DNA from: Icerya purchasi
Taxonomy: Eukaryota; Arthropoda; Insecta; Hemiptera; Monophlebidae
Direction: 5' to 3'
Length of the DNA: 64,000 nucleotides
Assembly: GCA_039619475.1 (NCBI GenBank)
Contig: CM077115.1
Location: 488,891,352 to 488,955,351, forward strand
The translations under genes were made by a program, and so were the position numbers. How positions within the stretch are numbered: the first letter of the stretch is position 1; every line of letters starts with the position of its first letter. Positions 46,727-58,959 of the stretch are shown piece after piece. The notes under the pieces were generated by a model that was not told the DNA's origin, did not search any database, and saw nothing but the letters and a program-made list of their open reading frames with translations.

Positions 46727-47840
46727 AATTATTGAAATTCGTTCCTCCAAGGCCGCACAGTCTCTTTGTAAGTTTAATTTACCGGTTGCACCCGTCAGCA
46801 ATGATACCACTCGAATATAATTTTTAAATCCCTAGTTTATTCCTGGTTTTCTCGGTCCAAATTCTCCTGATTTCCCGGTTATTAGAATTGTACAAGAGCT
46901 TACACGAACGTTCTTCCACTTGTAGCTATAATAACAAACCCAACAAATTGAAGCAAAAACAAAATATCGGTAGAAATAAAAAAATCGCAAATTAATTTTT
47001 TAGTTTCTTGAAGTTATTCACATTTTAAATATTTACCATTATAATAATGGCCATTAACTAACTCGAGCAATATATGCTTACTTTATTATTACAAAAGTTA
47101 ATACTGAAGTTTATAACAGGCTGATTTACTTAATTTCAAATTTAAATGGTTCTGACCTATAAAATTTAATTGACGATTAATATTTACATCTGTAATCATA
47201 CGCGCTGACTTCAAGCAGTGTACGGAGCTCAAGCCCCTCCAGAAGTTTTATTAAGAGAGTTCGACCCAAGAAACTGAAGATCATAGTAAAAAAAACTTTT
47301 TATGCGTTTCGTTAAAATTTACACCGAAAATGTACTGACAAGAAATATAAATATTACTCATCACGAAAATAGACCTGCCATTATAGAAAGTGTTTTAATC
47401 GAAATTTTAAAAGCAAACTGTAAAATGGAATTTTTTTTATTATTATTAATAATGTTTTTGATCGCCGCAGCATATTTTATACAAATAAAAAAAAAAAAAA
47501 TAACTTCGTAATTTATTATTAAGTAAAGAGTAAATTAAAAAATGTATTTCTGGCTTCGAATGATTTTTTAAAATTAAAACTATCGTTTGGCTATTTTTAC
47601 TCTTTTCCCAATTTTACAATAAAATTCTCGACTTATTCCCGGTTGGGTGGCCACTCAGGAAAATATTATATACGGCATATATCTTGTAAATTAATGAACG
47701 ACAATACCGACTAAATATGTTTCATTTACAAATACAGAATTACAATCTGATAACAGTCCGCTGATATATTGCTTCTGCTCTAAATCGGTTAAAAAATATT
47801 CGGTAGAATTCTGCAAACTAATTATTAACTTTTATATGTA

Positions 47841-47848
47841 TATATAGT
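47841..47848. repeat. hAT target duplication, left
   Basis: TATATAGT, identical to 49119-49126. Confidence 0.85.
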
Positions 47849-49118
47849 CAGTCATGGATTTACACCACGGACTTAAATGGGCTACAGCCCACGGCGACAA
47901 AATTCGAAAGGCGGTAAATTTGCATGAGATTGAAAAGTTTTTTCTTTTGAAAAATACTTCAAATTTCCAAAATATTGTTACACATTATGGCGTTTTAGTC
48001 ATATTAGGGTAGGAGAGGAATGTGATAAAATCATTTTTCAATTTGCATTAATGTACAGTAAAAAGTTAAAATGGGAATATATATTGATTTAGGTATAATT
48101 TCCAAATGATTATAGACAAATGACATGTAAGCAGGGGAATCAAGAAATGAATTTAAAATTAACGAATTGTAAACCGGAACGTGCTTTATTATTATTAGGC
48201 AAAATAGTGTTATATTACTAGTTAAAGGAATTTCTCGAACTATGCACGTGACAATGACTGGTCGGCATGATAAGAGGTCAAACAAAACTGGAAGAAAAAC
48301 TGAAAATTCACAAATGTAACAGCGGTATCTCATTGATACGACAAAAGTTAAAAACAATTTTTCAAAGAATTATTTATATTATTTCTTGCCGTACCAAACG
48401 ATGAAAGGTGCTCAAAGCAGTGTGGCACTGGGGCACTGCGGGAAACGTGCTGGACCCATAACCTGTTGAAACTATTCTGAATACCGAATCTGATGAATAA
48501 ACACGCCAACGGCAAAAATAATGAATAAATGTACACTTTATTTAATTTGTAATCATTTAACAAACAAAATGTAAAAATATAACTGGAAAAACCAACTCTA
48601 ACAACACTACAAAAAACACAATTACAATAACGTGATGAAAGCATGATGGAAAAAAACACAAAGAAACATTGGCGCTGAATAAAATTTGCTCAACAGGACG
48701 CTCCTACAATGAAAAGAATTCAAAAAATTTTCAGATCAACAATGTCTCCTCACCAAAAGTTAAATGATTTGTCTGTTTTATTTATTGAAGAGCAGTTAGT
48801 AAAAAATTTAAATTTTGATGATATAATAAATGAATTTGCATCTTTAAAATTGCGTCGTAAAAAATGTACAACTTTAATTGACACATGAAAGAATAATGTA
48901 TGTATAGAATTATAATAAAATTTAGGTATGTTTTAAAAATGTGTGAAATTTTTTAATTGAAAGCTTTTTAACTTTTAATTGAAAATTCATTTTTAACTTT
49001 TATATCCTTTCTTACTTCAGTTACTCGATTGTAATTTTTATTACTTAATTTATAAATTATTCCAAGGGCGGCAGAAATTACTGAGCCCACAGCGGAATTT
49101 GGCTATAATCCAGCCCTG
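47849..49118 (+). mobile_element. hAT element, 1.27 kb, with 8-bp target duplication
   Basis: The left end CAGTCATGGATTTACACC and the inverse of the right end, CAGGGCTGGATTATAGCC, are imperfect TIRs. TATATAGT lies directly outside both ends (47841-47848 and 49119-49126), an exact 8-bp target duplication as is standard for hAT. The interior keeps the last part of a transposase (48670-48888), so it is an internal-deletion derivative. Confidence 0.9.
48670..48888 (+). pseudogene. C-terminal hAT dimerisation-region remnant
   Basis: From the ATG at 48709 there are 59 codons and a stop: MKRIQKIFRSTMSPHQKLND, then LSVLFIEEQLVKNLNFDDII, then NEFASLKLRRKKC. This is the usual hAT C-terminal pattern (K-I-K--LRSTM--ERL--L-LLSIE, then DFD-II--FA--KARK). 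Just before, in another frame, CSTGRSYN matches the ERSFS motif, so one frameshift separates them. The rest of the transposase is deleted. Confidence 0.8.
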
Positions 49119-49126
49119 TATATAGT
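49119..49126. repeat. hAT target duplication, right
   Basis: TATATAGT, identical to 47841-47848. Confidence 0.85.
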
Positions 49127-50436
49127 ATATTCCTTTTAATGCAAATTTACTTACTTTTCATGGCTTCTGAATGAAAAAAGTATTCTTAATATTCCGCCAA
49201 CCTCGCCTTATAAATGAAAAATTTCATTAAATTCCTTACATATTGTGCATCTTACGGGACATGATCCCATAAAGAAATATAAAATTCCACGACATCGTGG
49301 AGAGAGAATCTTGCATTCTACGTATAGTCAACACTGCAAAGAGAACTTCGAAACGTGGACAATTAGTGCGTAAGCGAAAACTAAAAAGCTACTAGGAATA
49401 CTGAAAATCCCTCGATTAGTCCTAGAAGGAATAAAGGGGGAAAAAAACAAAACGCCGGTTACAGGCAAAAAAAAAAAAATGGAATTATTTTGTTAGCCAC
49501 GAAAGATAAAATATAGACAAAAAACCAATAAAAAGGGGGGATTATAAATGGTGACAACGAATCTCACATAATGTAAAAAAATAATTTTTCTGTACCCTTT
49601 CTCCCTCAAACCATTCTGAGACGTAATTATAACAATGTGTTACAAGAGTCATATTTCCATTATAATAAAGAGCATTCTAAGTTGTCCGCCGGTACACGGA
49701 CACTTGTTATATGTTACGCTGACATTAAATTCTTTATTAGTCAATCTGAGAATTTCACTTATTGCAGAATAAGAATTCACATTTTGAAGTACCCTTAAAT
49801 ATTAAAAATATTTTCAAATTGAAATTTTTTGAATTAAAAAGTGTTTACTCGACAGCATTTTAAAAGTTTCTGATTTTTTCCAGTATTTATTTGAAGAAAA
49901 AAAAAAAAATTCTAGATCCTATAATTTAAGTTGCAAAACAAAATCTTATAATTTCGTGCCGGACAGAACTGTTAACAAAATGGAACAAACACTCCTTCGA
50001 TATCTCGAAATACGATCATCGGTTTTAAACAGCGAAACATAAAAACTTGTAAATATTTGTAAAATTCAGCAGTTATTTCTCTAAATCTACCAATTCTTGA
50101 AAACTAATGAGACATGTAAGTTTGTTTTTCTAAAGATTTGAAAATCCCCAATTTAAGATTACATTCCAGGCTATAAAAATTGAATTAAAAATATTTCCGC
50201 CTCTTTTATATTTTGAAGAACGACTCAAAGTAAGTCTGATTTTCGCTACAGTTTTAAATGCCGCTTTAATATAAAAAATATTAGTTTCTCGGTATGCGGT
50301 ACACATCTTATTCATTATGTTAACCAGTTGTCAAAACATATCCCACTCCTCTCCCAATATAAAAAAATAAAATAAAGCAGGTTTATAAGGTATTTTATAT
50401 TCGTAAAAGTTTTTAAAAAATACAAAAAAAATAAAA
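49127..50436. other. Spacer downstream of the NEPRO homologue
   Basis: No gene seen. The NEPRO 3' UTR should occupy its upper end, but no canonical AATAAA is obvious on the minus strand just below 50437. Confidence 0.5.
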
Positions 50437-51593
50437 TTAAGGAATCCAAATACCGAATTCTTTTTCAAACTTTTTATATAAAACGGCGTGGTTTTGGGGC
50501 AAAGTGTTATCCATATGGTTAACATAAGATAGCAGCCAATTTTTAAACATGTTCCATTGTAATTTATCCATATGTTTTGTAGCGCACTTACGAAGATCTT
50601 TTAAGCGATTTTTCTCTTCTGTTCTAACAAACTTTCTGATAGAAGTTGCCGTGAAATGTTCACTTTTATTTAGGAATGAATCGTTTTCGGGAACGCTAGA
50701 TTCCACACGTATGCTACCTATATGGAATGACACAGATAATTAGTTCTAAATGTAATTATTTTTATACATACCGACAAATTATTAATATAAAATTTAATTA
50801 AACGTTTTAACTAGTTAATATTTTAACTAAGCGTGCTAACCTAACATCTGAAAACTTTAATCGAAATTTTAAATCTCTGCGTAGGGACATATGCATTTTA
50901 CAAAACGTATCCGCAAAATTATGAAATATTTTAAACAAATTAATGTGACTTCAAAATTTCACACAAAATTTACCCATCCTATTTTTAGGATTCCGTACAC
51001 ATATAATGTACGGAATCCATAACAAGCCGGTTCAGAAACGACAAAAATATTCAATTAAAATATGCAATAACTTACGGACGGTTTGACTTACAAACATCAA
51101 AATTGAATCATAAAATACACTTAAAATTTTTTTAAGAGGATCTATAACTTCAAGCTAACCGATTACCCTGGGCGACAAAAAACCGTCAAGAATATATAAT
51201 GTGGAACATAAAACGACCTCAAAAATTACACTTAAAAAATTCATAACTCATCGCTAGATAAACTTCTAAAAGAGAAATTCAAAATATGAAACAGAACGTA
51301 GAAGCTTTTTCATAAAAACAAAAAGTTTTAGTTAAAAAATTATATATACGGGCCCAAAAACAGCCAAAAAATGATGTTCACGTAAATAATAGCTTGAGTA
51401 AAAAAGTAGAGAAAACCAAAACGTATTTCAAACATATGCATAAAGGACCGTTTTATGGGAAAAATATAGCCGAGCTTACAACCTCATGTTCCGGCCCCTG
51501 GGGCACCAAAAACTCGAGTTTTGAAAAAAATATTTTTTTTCCCGGACGTGTGATATATCGTTGGAAAGATCGCTAATTGCAAAAAAAAAAAAA

Positions 51594-51641
<48 letters not shown>

Positions 51642-54600
51642 TACAAACATACTTACTCTCTGCATTAATTTCTGAAGTATCCGCATAACCATCTTCCCTG
51701 AAATGTGTGTAATATTAAACATATAATATCCCAATAAAATATAATTAAGAGGCATATAAATAAAATCAACTATATTTTCATTTCATTATTTTTTACTGGT
51801 CACGACAAAAATGAATGTCGATTTTTCAATTTTTTTAAATATTAAAATTGGTCAATCGATTTTTTATGAAAAACAAACCTTCAACCGATGATAATAAACG
51901 ACTAATAGCTAAAAAATAAATCCTGTAAAATAAATACTCAAAATTAAAATATAATTCTTAATTGCACATATCACTATTGCGCTCATCCGAGTATTGCACA
52001 TCGATGTTCCAAATTCGGCTTGTTCGCAACAAAAAGGATGGACTTTGAACTGAATTTAAAAATATTCCGACCACAAGATAATGTTGCACTATCACAATAT
52101 CTCGCACGAAAACTTACGGCTGATTTTTACCAATTGTCCGTTAAAAACAAACACAAGGTAGCCTTCTGTGACAGACGCTTCACTGAACGTTGCAGACATT
52201 CCTACCAGTTGTCACTTCTTAACCACTAACCGAACCATAAACTGACTGACTATTTATGTAATTTTACTAACTCATTAGCACTTAAATCTTTAGCCGTGCT
52301 CTTTTTTACGAGTCAGTTCCTTTACCGCCCAGCCCGAAATCACCCACTTTCTATTGGGAGGATTAGATCTGCATATTTTTTTAAGTTGCTGTACAGAGCA
52401 GTGCATTCACTTTTGACCAACAACTGGTTCTTATGTGCACTCACACTCTTATTCTAATTTTATTAAACATTTTTATTTATTTATTATATTAATGTAACAT
52501 GTACATTATAATATGAGTATTTTTGGGAGTGTAAATCAACGAACGATTTACGAAAAGAAACATTTTATTTTAAACGATTTACCGGGCGCATTTTATTTCT
52601 TTAGCTTCTGATTTTTCGATCAATTTTACTAAACATAAAAATTACGATTATCCGGTACGCAAAACAATTTCAATAATAACCATTTAGCAATAAAATTTTA
52701 AAATATTCTTTTTTTTTAAATTTTCAGAATGAATTTAAAAATTAAACAGAAAAATTATTATGAAAAAAATTTTTAAATAGACTTTGTTCGACTTATTCCG
52801 TTTTTATTTTTGTCCTGCCGTCAGTCAATCACCTCTGGTCTCGCTAATTAATTATTATATTTACATCAAAGGAAAAAATCGATTTTAATGTATTTAATTA
52901 ATGTTAATTAAACATCTTTTGTGTATATTTTTAGAATTGCATAAAAGAGTCCTTAAAGCTTCTTGCTAAAGCTAGCAATGTGAAATTTGATGCAGATGTA
53001 AAATGCTCTTTCTCTCGCCTAATGCGCAAGTTGAAAATATTATTTGTTGCGCCGTTTCACAGATATAATCGAAAATAGTGTAAAAAGGTATACTCCCGAT
53101 TATCGTCTCCAAATATATATCAGAACGTAAAGTAAAGATGATCAGTTCGCGAAATCATTTATTACAAACAACCTCTAATGAATACGAATAATCTAATTTC
53201 ATCTCTTCCTTACATTATTATTCATATACAACTCTATTAATATGAAATACAATTAAAAAGGGACAAACTCGATGTTAACGTAGCCGGAAATTTAAAAAAA
53301 GACAAAAAAGTCAAAACGTATAGCATTTTCATCGTTCGTATCGAGCTCGTTTTTTTTTTTTTTTTTTTTAACTATCGCGGAACTTACCGCTCACTAAAAT
53401 TGTATTTAATTTTCTTTTATGAAAATAACCATGAAAAATAATTTAATTCCCCACTACTATTCTCCGCTCTGTCTGCAAAATTATATGGCACCCTGCTAGC
53501 TTCGGAGCACGCGGTGCAATCAAACCAACATGTAATAACAATAGCCACGAACTTATTGACAGCCTTATATAATATTCACCAAAAATCAAATCACCCGATA
53601 GCTCCATAAATATAATCTTACAAGATTGACCACCGAGGGTAACCTTCTCATGGGTTCCTGGTCACGCAAACACATACCAGGAAACCACATGGCCGATCAT
53701 GCCGCAAAAGAGGCATCCAATTCAGCTCCACGTTAATGATATCACGAAAATTAGCAAAAACCTTTTTTGGAAATTATGGCAGAAAAAATTAACGGAACAA
53801 CAGAATCTATCTCAGCTACATGTAGTAAAATTATCAGTTCGCGAACGGAAATTTCAACCAGAAGATCAAAAGGATCAGGTGGTACGGTACTGTGCCGCCT
53901 ACCTATCGGTCATTCAAACCTTACACATGGATATATGTATATTTCAGAATCTTACTCCACCAACCTGTGACGGATGTGAAGTTCCTATCACTGTCCCCCA
54001 CCTCCTGACAGAATGTCCTAAGATCCTTAACCTGTGCTCTAGTTTCACTCCGTTATATTTCCCTTAGTCACTTCTGTCGTCCAACGATTCGCCATCAGTC
54101 ACATCCCTTAATTGATCTTCTCAAGTCTACAAGCCTATTCAATGAAATATAATAAACTAGCTAGTCGCGCTCCTAGCCTTGCGACCGTATAATATAGCGC
54201 GGAGAAAGAAAAAAAGAAGAAAAAAAGCCAAGTTCGATTTTTTAGTCATCAAAATAGCAAACTGCAAATTAAAAGTAGAATAAATTCGTTTTACTGAAAA
54301 TCAGATGATAACTACGCAATAGAAAACTGAGTTATGTAGAATAGTCGTTCAAAAGTATAATGTTTTGTAAAGGAATATAACTCTATAGGTTGTTGTAGTT
54401 GTTAAGGCAGATATAGGACAACACTGTAATGGTGAGACACGAAAGAAAATCTTTTAGATTGTATTAAATCGGTTAAATTAAAATTTTTTTTTTAAAATAA
54501 AAATAGCGAAGCATATACACAAAATATGGTGGCAACATATATATGCTGTTTGCAGAAATCGGTTTGAATTTTTGGTCATAATTTCTACATATTTAAAATT

Positions 54601-55874
54601 CGCCAAGAGGTATACCCGTTTTCTATCCATGTTTTTAAATTAGTCGGTAATGCACATGCTGAAAGTAACCAAGGTTCCTTGTCATCTGATAACGCATCAA
54701 TAACTTCTCGAATATCATCATAGTTTTTACATACTGCTTCCAACAGGTAATTTGAAATACACCTGCATAATAATACAACGGAAAATATATTAACATAAAA
54801 TTCCGCTACACGAAGAAAAATACATTTAAATAGTATTAATTACGTTACTAAATTTACTTACTGATAATGATTTCATTAAATATTTAATTAAAAAAGAAAA
54901 AAAAATGCAACGCAGCCTGTAAACTCTTATAGTATACATAAATGAGTTGGAGTCTCATCTTCACAGATTACGGTTAGTTTAGTTAAATGTTTCTTCATTA
55001 TTTTTGCAGCTCCGAGCCGAAATTTTAATATGATCTCTTCAGAACAGCAACAGATTTAAAATTAACAAAACAATTTTGTGCTAACCGAGATAACAAGTTA
55101 ATAGATTTCTTAACTTTTTTTAACTGAATCCTCGCAAAATTTTAACCACAATGTAAAAATAGAAAATATCAATTACTTTCAAACTAACCAAATGCGACTA
55201 AGCAGCGCAATAGCAATTATAACTTCGAGCCAATTATGACCAGTCCTCAGTCTGCAATGCAAGTATAGGCCAGATCTTTTACTACAATATACAATGCGAT
55301 CGAGCAATTTCGAATACGACTGGAGCCGTACCAATAACCAGAGAAGAATATTTTTACACGGTACGATATTGCCTTTTAGGACTAATTTTACTAATGAAAT
55401 TCCTGCTGCGATATCCAACGTTTTCAGCGATTCGATCGCTTTCGTTACCTATTATCGAAAATAATACAAACGAAAAATTTAATTCACAAATGAAAACGTG
55501 AAATAGCACATTTAAATATACATATGTATTAATAGCGGTTTAAGGTTTCGACCACATGGAATTGCAAGCAAACATTGGATAGTGAAAATATAATTATAAT
55601 AAGAAATAACATTTATAGTATTAAAATAACACTGAAATTGTATTTCAACTTTAAATTATAGCAATTTCAAATAATGGACTTACTTTGAATGCGGTTTTAA
55701 AGCCTTTGTCACTTCTATACTTATTTTTGAGTCGAGTATTAAACGAAAAAAGTACATTAGCTTCCAAAAATAATTTATTTCTATAAATATTTAGAGAATC
55801 TTCTTTTTTTAAAGCATTTAGTAATTTCTTTCCTATATAACACATACAGTTCTTCATTAAATTTGTAATAAAAA
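50437..55874 (-). CDS. NEPRO: NEPRO (C3orf17) homologue, five exons found, amino-terminal exon missing
   Basis: Known: NEPRO is a nucleolar protein of ribosome biogenesis, more recently tied to RNase MRP. Exons in order: 55874-55684, 55448-55189, 54762-54616, 51697-51657, 50717-50437 (stop TAA). All phases join, giving about 306 residues. Exons 1 and 2 correspond to the human N-terminal domain: FLEANVLFSFNTRLKNKYRS, KVTKAIESLKTLDI, then LQSYSKLLDRIVYCSK and IIAIALLSRIW, matching human residues of the type DAETDVLCAVLYSNHNR and GLVSRLWVL. The last exon, with RKFVRTEEKNRLKDLR and WNMFKNWLL, resembles the human RFREAES...FLGNKLL segment. Shorter than human (about 567). Weak point: the exon 3 donor GG|GTATAC. 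If unused, the frame ends at a TAG about 30 nt later. The 5' exon before 55874 is not identified. Confidence 0.72.
51596..51637. repeat. (TA)n microsatellite beside NEPRO exon 4
   Basis: Alternating TA just downstream of a 41-nt exon (51697-51657), some 20 bp from its donor site. Length variation here could affect splicing of that small exon, but that is speculation. Confidence 0.9.
53490..54230 (+). pseudogene. Decayed LINE end with RNase H remnant, in a NEPRO intron
   Basis: The plus strand has broken RNase H text: NHPIAP near 53590, then WVPGHA in one frame followed after a frameshift by IPGNHMADHAAKEAS near 53680. A 122-codon open frame (53699-54067) holds QPEDQKDQVVRYCAAYLSVI and then the Cys/His tail PPTCDGCEVPITVPHLLTEC, typical of LINE ends. 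An A-rich stretch at about 54197-54226 may be the 3' tail. It differs from the copy at 32873-33535, so it belongs to another family. Confidence 0.75.
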
Positions 55875-56109
55875 CTAATGCAACCGAATTAAAAAAAATA
55901 TATTTACCGTACACAATTCCGTATAATATAAAATTAAGATAAATACTTTATATAAAATTTATCAGACGTAAATTCTAGCTAGAATCGTGAACTACGCTTT
56001 AATATTCCACATGTTCTTTAGCTCAATTGTCCTTTTCGTCAGAGACAAAAATATATTCACTCAGGAGCCCACAAATAGATACGATTTATAATAATACTGC
56101 GTCTATACA

Positions 56110-56112
<3 letters not shown>

Positions 56113-56141
<29 letters not shown>
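56113..56141. repeat. (TA)n microsatellite
   Basis: About 29 bp alternating TA. It ends an AT-rich frame (56299 downward, minus) that I could not show to be the missing NEPRO 5' exon. Confidence 0.85.
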
Positions 56142-56145
<4 letters not shown>

Positions 56146-57443
56146 CTATTATAACAATTTTCAAATCTGTTATTATTTTTGCTAATATTGATATTAATTC
56201 TAACATTTTCACATTCCCCAAATTTTTTAATAAAAAGTTTACCACACATCCGAAATATTTTTTCCGTAAAGATGTGATATTCCATTTCGAGTGATGCCAT
56301 AATTAAATAATTAAATAAAGCTAAAAAAACCCTTATACCGTATGGCATGGACAACAACAAAATGTAAACCACCACTATATTATCAGAATAAAGATATGCA
56401 GTTTTGGTAAACCCCTAAGATTCATTCACATCAGCACATTTTTGGCCGGAATTGTAGCTCGTTCACTTTTTCTGATCTTCATAGTTTATCTGTGGACGAA
56501 CATTGAATAGCGACAAGAAATGAAAACTAAAATTGCAGTTATATCGAAATTGGAACGCAAAAAAGCGAAGTAACGTAAAGAATAAATTTAAAAAATAACG
56601 ATAAAATAACGTAGATTAAATTCGAAATGCAATAGTTTTAAAAATGGACATATTAAATAAAATTGAAATACTTCAACAAGGAGAATACAAATTTACGGCG
56701 ATGTTAAAAAATGTATGAATGCGTTCGTATAATTCCGCATACAGTAACCGATTTTTTTTTCCCCCGAAAATCATATTACGGAATTTTACTTCAAGCTCCA
56801 CACCGTAAACATTGGTATAAACCCCCATTACTTCTGCACTAACATATGTTTATGAATGATTTACGATTCGGTAGATGTAATTAGGGTCACCGAAAAAAGG
56901 TTTATACGCACCCAGGGGTCATTTATTTATCAGTGTGGATAACGGAACCGGAAAGAACAACAAGTCGGATAATCGCGAGAATAAGGTTTCAGAAGAGCGA
57001 TATAAGGCACAAGAGAAAAATTGAAATTGTCAGGCGAAACATCGAGAACGCCAAAAACTAATAAATCCTTCTCTTATCGGGAAAAGGAGGTAGAGATATA
57101 ACCTCGACTTCATATAAAGTCGAACAATTCCACCTCTACTACTTGCTAATGTTTCTTGAAGTACTGTACCGTAGCTCCACGACAAAAAGAGGTCCACCAA
57201 TCGGTAATTTCAAATCGACAAGTAAATATTAACGAGGATTACGAACGTACACAACCATTATAATAAACAGTCATAATTTTAATGGCCCCGATACCTTACA
57301 ATGAGAAAAAACCATGTTCCAACTTTAGCAACTCGCTGAAAATCACACTTAATACCGTCGCTCTATCGTTCACGCCAGAATTCAAATTTCTGCGTGATAA
57401 TTAACAAATTCGAACATGTTAAGCAAACTCTATAGTATTGTAT

Positions 57444-57495
57444 GAAAAAACAAAAAACAAAAAACAAAAAACAAAAAACAAAAAACAAAAAAAAA
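57444..57495. repeat. (CAAAAAA)n heptanucleotide repeat
   Basis: Six regular units of C followed by six A. Confidence 0.95.
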
Positions 57496-57766
57496 CACGT
57501 GAAAATAGACCAAAGGAGATTAAAAGAAACTGTAAAACAAAAAAAATCATAAACTAATTAAAGCTGAAATATGGAAGAATGCGACGCCAGATTTAAAATT
57601 ACATTATTTCTTCTTCTGTAAATCGCATACATTCAAAATACGAGAGGCTGCTCAGCGTGTCACATAATTCGATTTCGTTGATCGTTTAAGACAGCAGCTA
57701 TATGTTGGCTTGCGAAGTTTTATTACATAAAGTGTACATTAACCAACAAAAAGATACAGGGTGATA

Positions 57767-57985
57767 GTAGAAAAGTCATTGCATAATTTTCCAAGAGGCG
57801 TGTAATAAACTAGCGCGTCTATGAAAAACGTAGTATATTGTACGGGTTATAGCGATAAGTAACAGAAAAAACTCGTGTCATTAGGACTTTTTTTAAAAGA
57901 CGTTTATTCCACTTCTTTTCTAATAAACAATTCGTGAACAGTAATCAATTTTCTGATGTGCAATGACTTTTACACTAATCAAAAA
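57767..57985. mobile_element. Possible small inverted-repeat element
   Basis: AGTAGAAAAGTCATTGCATA near 57776 is matched, inverted, by the sequence near 57960-57980, whose reverse complement reads AGTGTAAAAGTCATTGCACA. The 'tacagggtg' before the left one resembles many insect DNA transposon starts. The right border is poorly matched, so size and class are unclear. Confidence 0.3.
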
Positions 57986-58959
57986 AATATAGAAATTACA
58001 AAACATATTACACTAAACAATTATACTTAAATTTAGTTAATAGTCATTTGTTTTGTTGATAATGAAATACATGATTTTTCAATAGTTTTAAAGCGAAAAT
58101 AAAATATTTATTTTTAAACAGATTTAAAATTTTTCATATGAACTTCTTATTTTCTACTTGTTAGCATAAGCAAATTTTTAATATTACTAAACCTATCGTA
58201 TGTGTATTTTCTATTAAATGCTAAGCCTTCTAAAGTTTTAACACTTGGTAAAACAATCGCGGTTTCTAGGAGAAGTAATTTTATAAATATCCTTCGCCAT
58301 AAAACAGTAATTAATAAATACATAGCCGAAGAAATTGATCAGCTAATGACAGTAAAAATTTCCCGTCTTTTTTTAAGCCTACAATGATCTAAAATGTAAA
58401 ATAGATTTTGGACTTGCTTAAGTGTACCTAAATCAATTACCGACATAATCGAAACAAAGGCCAATTCATTAAAATCCAAATATTTTTCAAGCAGAATAAT
58501 CACGTTCGACACATATTTTTACCAAACTGTTTTTAAATTATTTGTTGAATGTTAAAATTATTTTCTGATACTTGTAATAAAAACTTCTATATCTCCTAAT
58601 CTTGATTCAGCTTTACTAGCATACTTAACAATATAATGAACAACAGCTTAAATAGAATCAATGGCTTCAAAATTTGTAAACTACAACTATTTAAATACGA
58701 ATTATTTCTTTTTGAAACATAACTCCATTTCACTGTGAATAAAATAAATTTTACTTTCATTAATGCTTCTTTAGTATATATTTTTCGTCCACTAAAAATA
58801 TGCTTTAGTACATTTGAACTGCACGTATTAAGTGATTATAATAACGTCTTGATTAAACGTATTAGGAATTATCAACGCTATCTATTGTAATACTCATCCA
58901 GGTAAATTAAAAAAAAGTTGCAACCAGTAAAAACATCATAATTTTAAAAAGCTATTTCC

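Larger units (their letters stand above)
45655..46776. repeat. Foldback: about 345-bp inverted repeat arms with a nested inner palindrome
   Basis: Left arm about 45655-46000 and right arm about 46430-46776 are reverse complements with scattered differences, from the 'gagaccgtacgacggcc / ggccgcacagtctc' outer end to the 'taattaattcctttattaaa' inner end. Within the loop a second inverted pair occurs (about 46003-46072 and 46127-46194, containing 'actcattcatttatttttg'). The arms include tRNA-like promoter boxes, listed separately. The whole lies inside the 4.84-kb element. Confidence 0.8.
42819..47658. mobile_element. 4.84-kb element with long terminal inverted repeats
   Basis: The left end begins CAGGGTGGCCGCCACCCAAT. 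The right end, reversed and complemented, begins CTGAGTGGCCACCCAACCGG. The match continues through 'gggaaaaagggtaaaaatagccaaa' (left, near 42862) and its counterpart near 47590, and farther in through GTATAA-CATA and GCTGCGGC. A second matched block lies at 43046-43130 on the left and 46820-46905 on the right, but the right arm has about 490 extra bp between the two. CAG...CTG-like ends resemble hAT, and the flanking octamers (AAGGATAT, GAAAATAT) are similar but not identical, so the target duplication is uncertain. The interior has no recognisable transposase. Confidence 0.65.
55875..58959. other. Spacer, probably holding the NEPRO 5' exon and promoter
   Basis: Human NEPRO has about 35 residues before the part seen here, so a short first coding exon should lie above 55874 on the minus strand. 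I found no stretch I would defend. The rest shows only simple repeats and one possible inverted-repeat element. Confidence 0.4.

Noticed and set aside
49250..49480. LINE-like text near 'gaacttcgaaacgtgg'
   Set aside because: A few suggestive words but no block order or recognisable motif on either strand.
54585..54762. NEPRO exon 3 read as the terminal exon ending in TAG
   Set aside because: Possible, but the use of GG|GTATAC lets exons 4 and 5 join in phase and restores a C-terminal segment similar to NEPRO. Kept as an alternative only.
56150..56375. Minus-strand frame as the missing NEPRO first exon
   Set aside because: The text (MEYHIFTEKIFRMCGKLFI) does not resemble the NEPRO N-terminus, and no donor fits the required phase convincingly.
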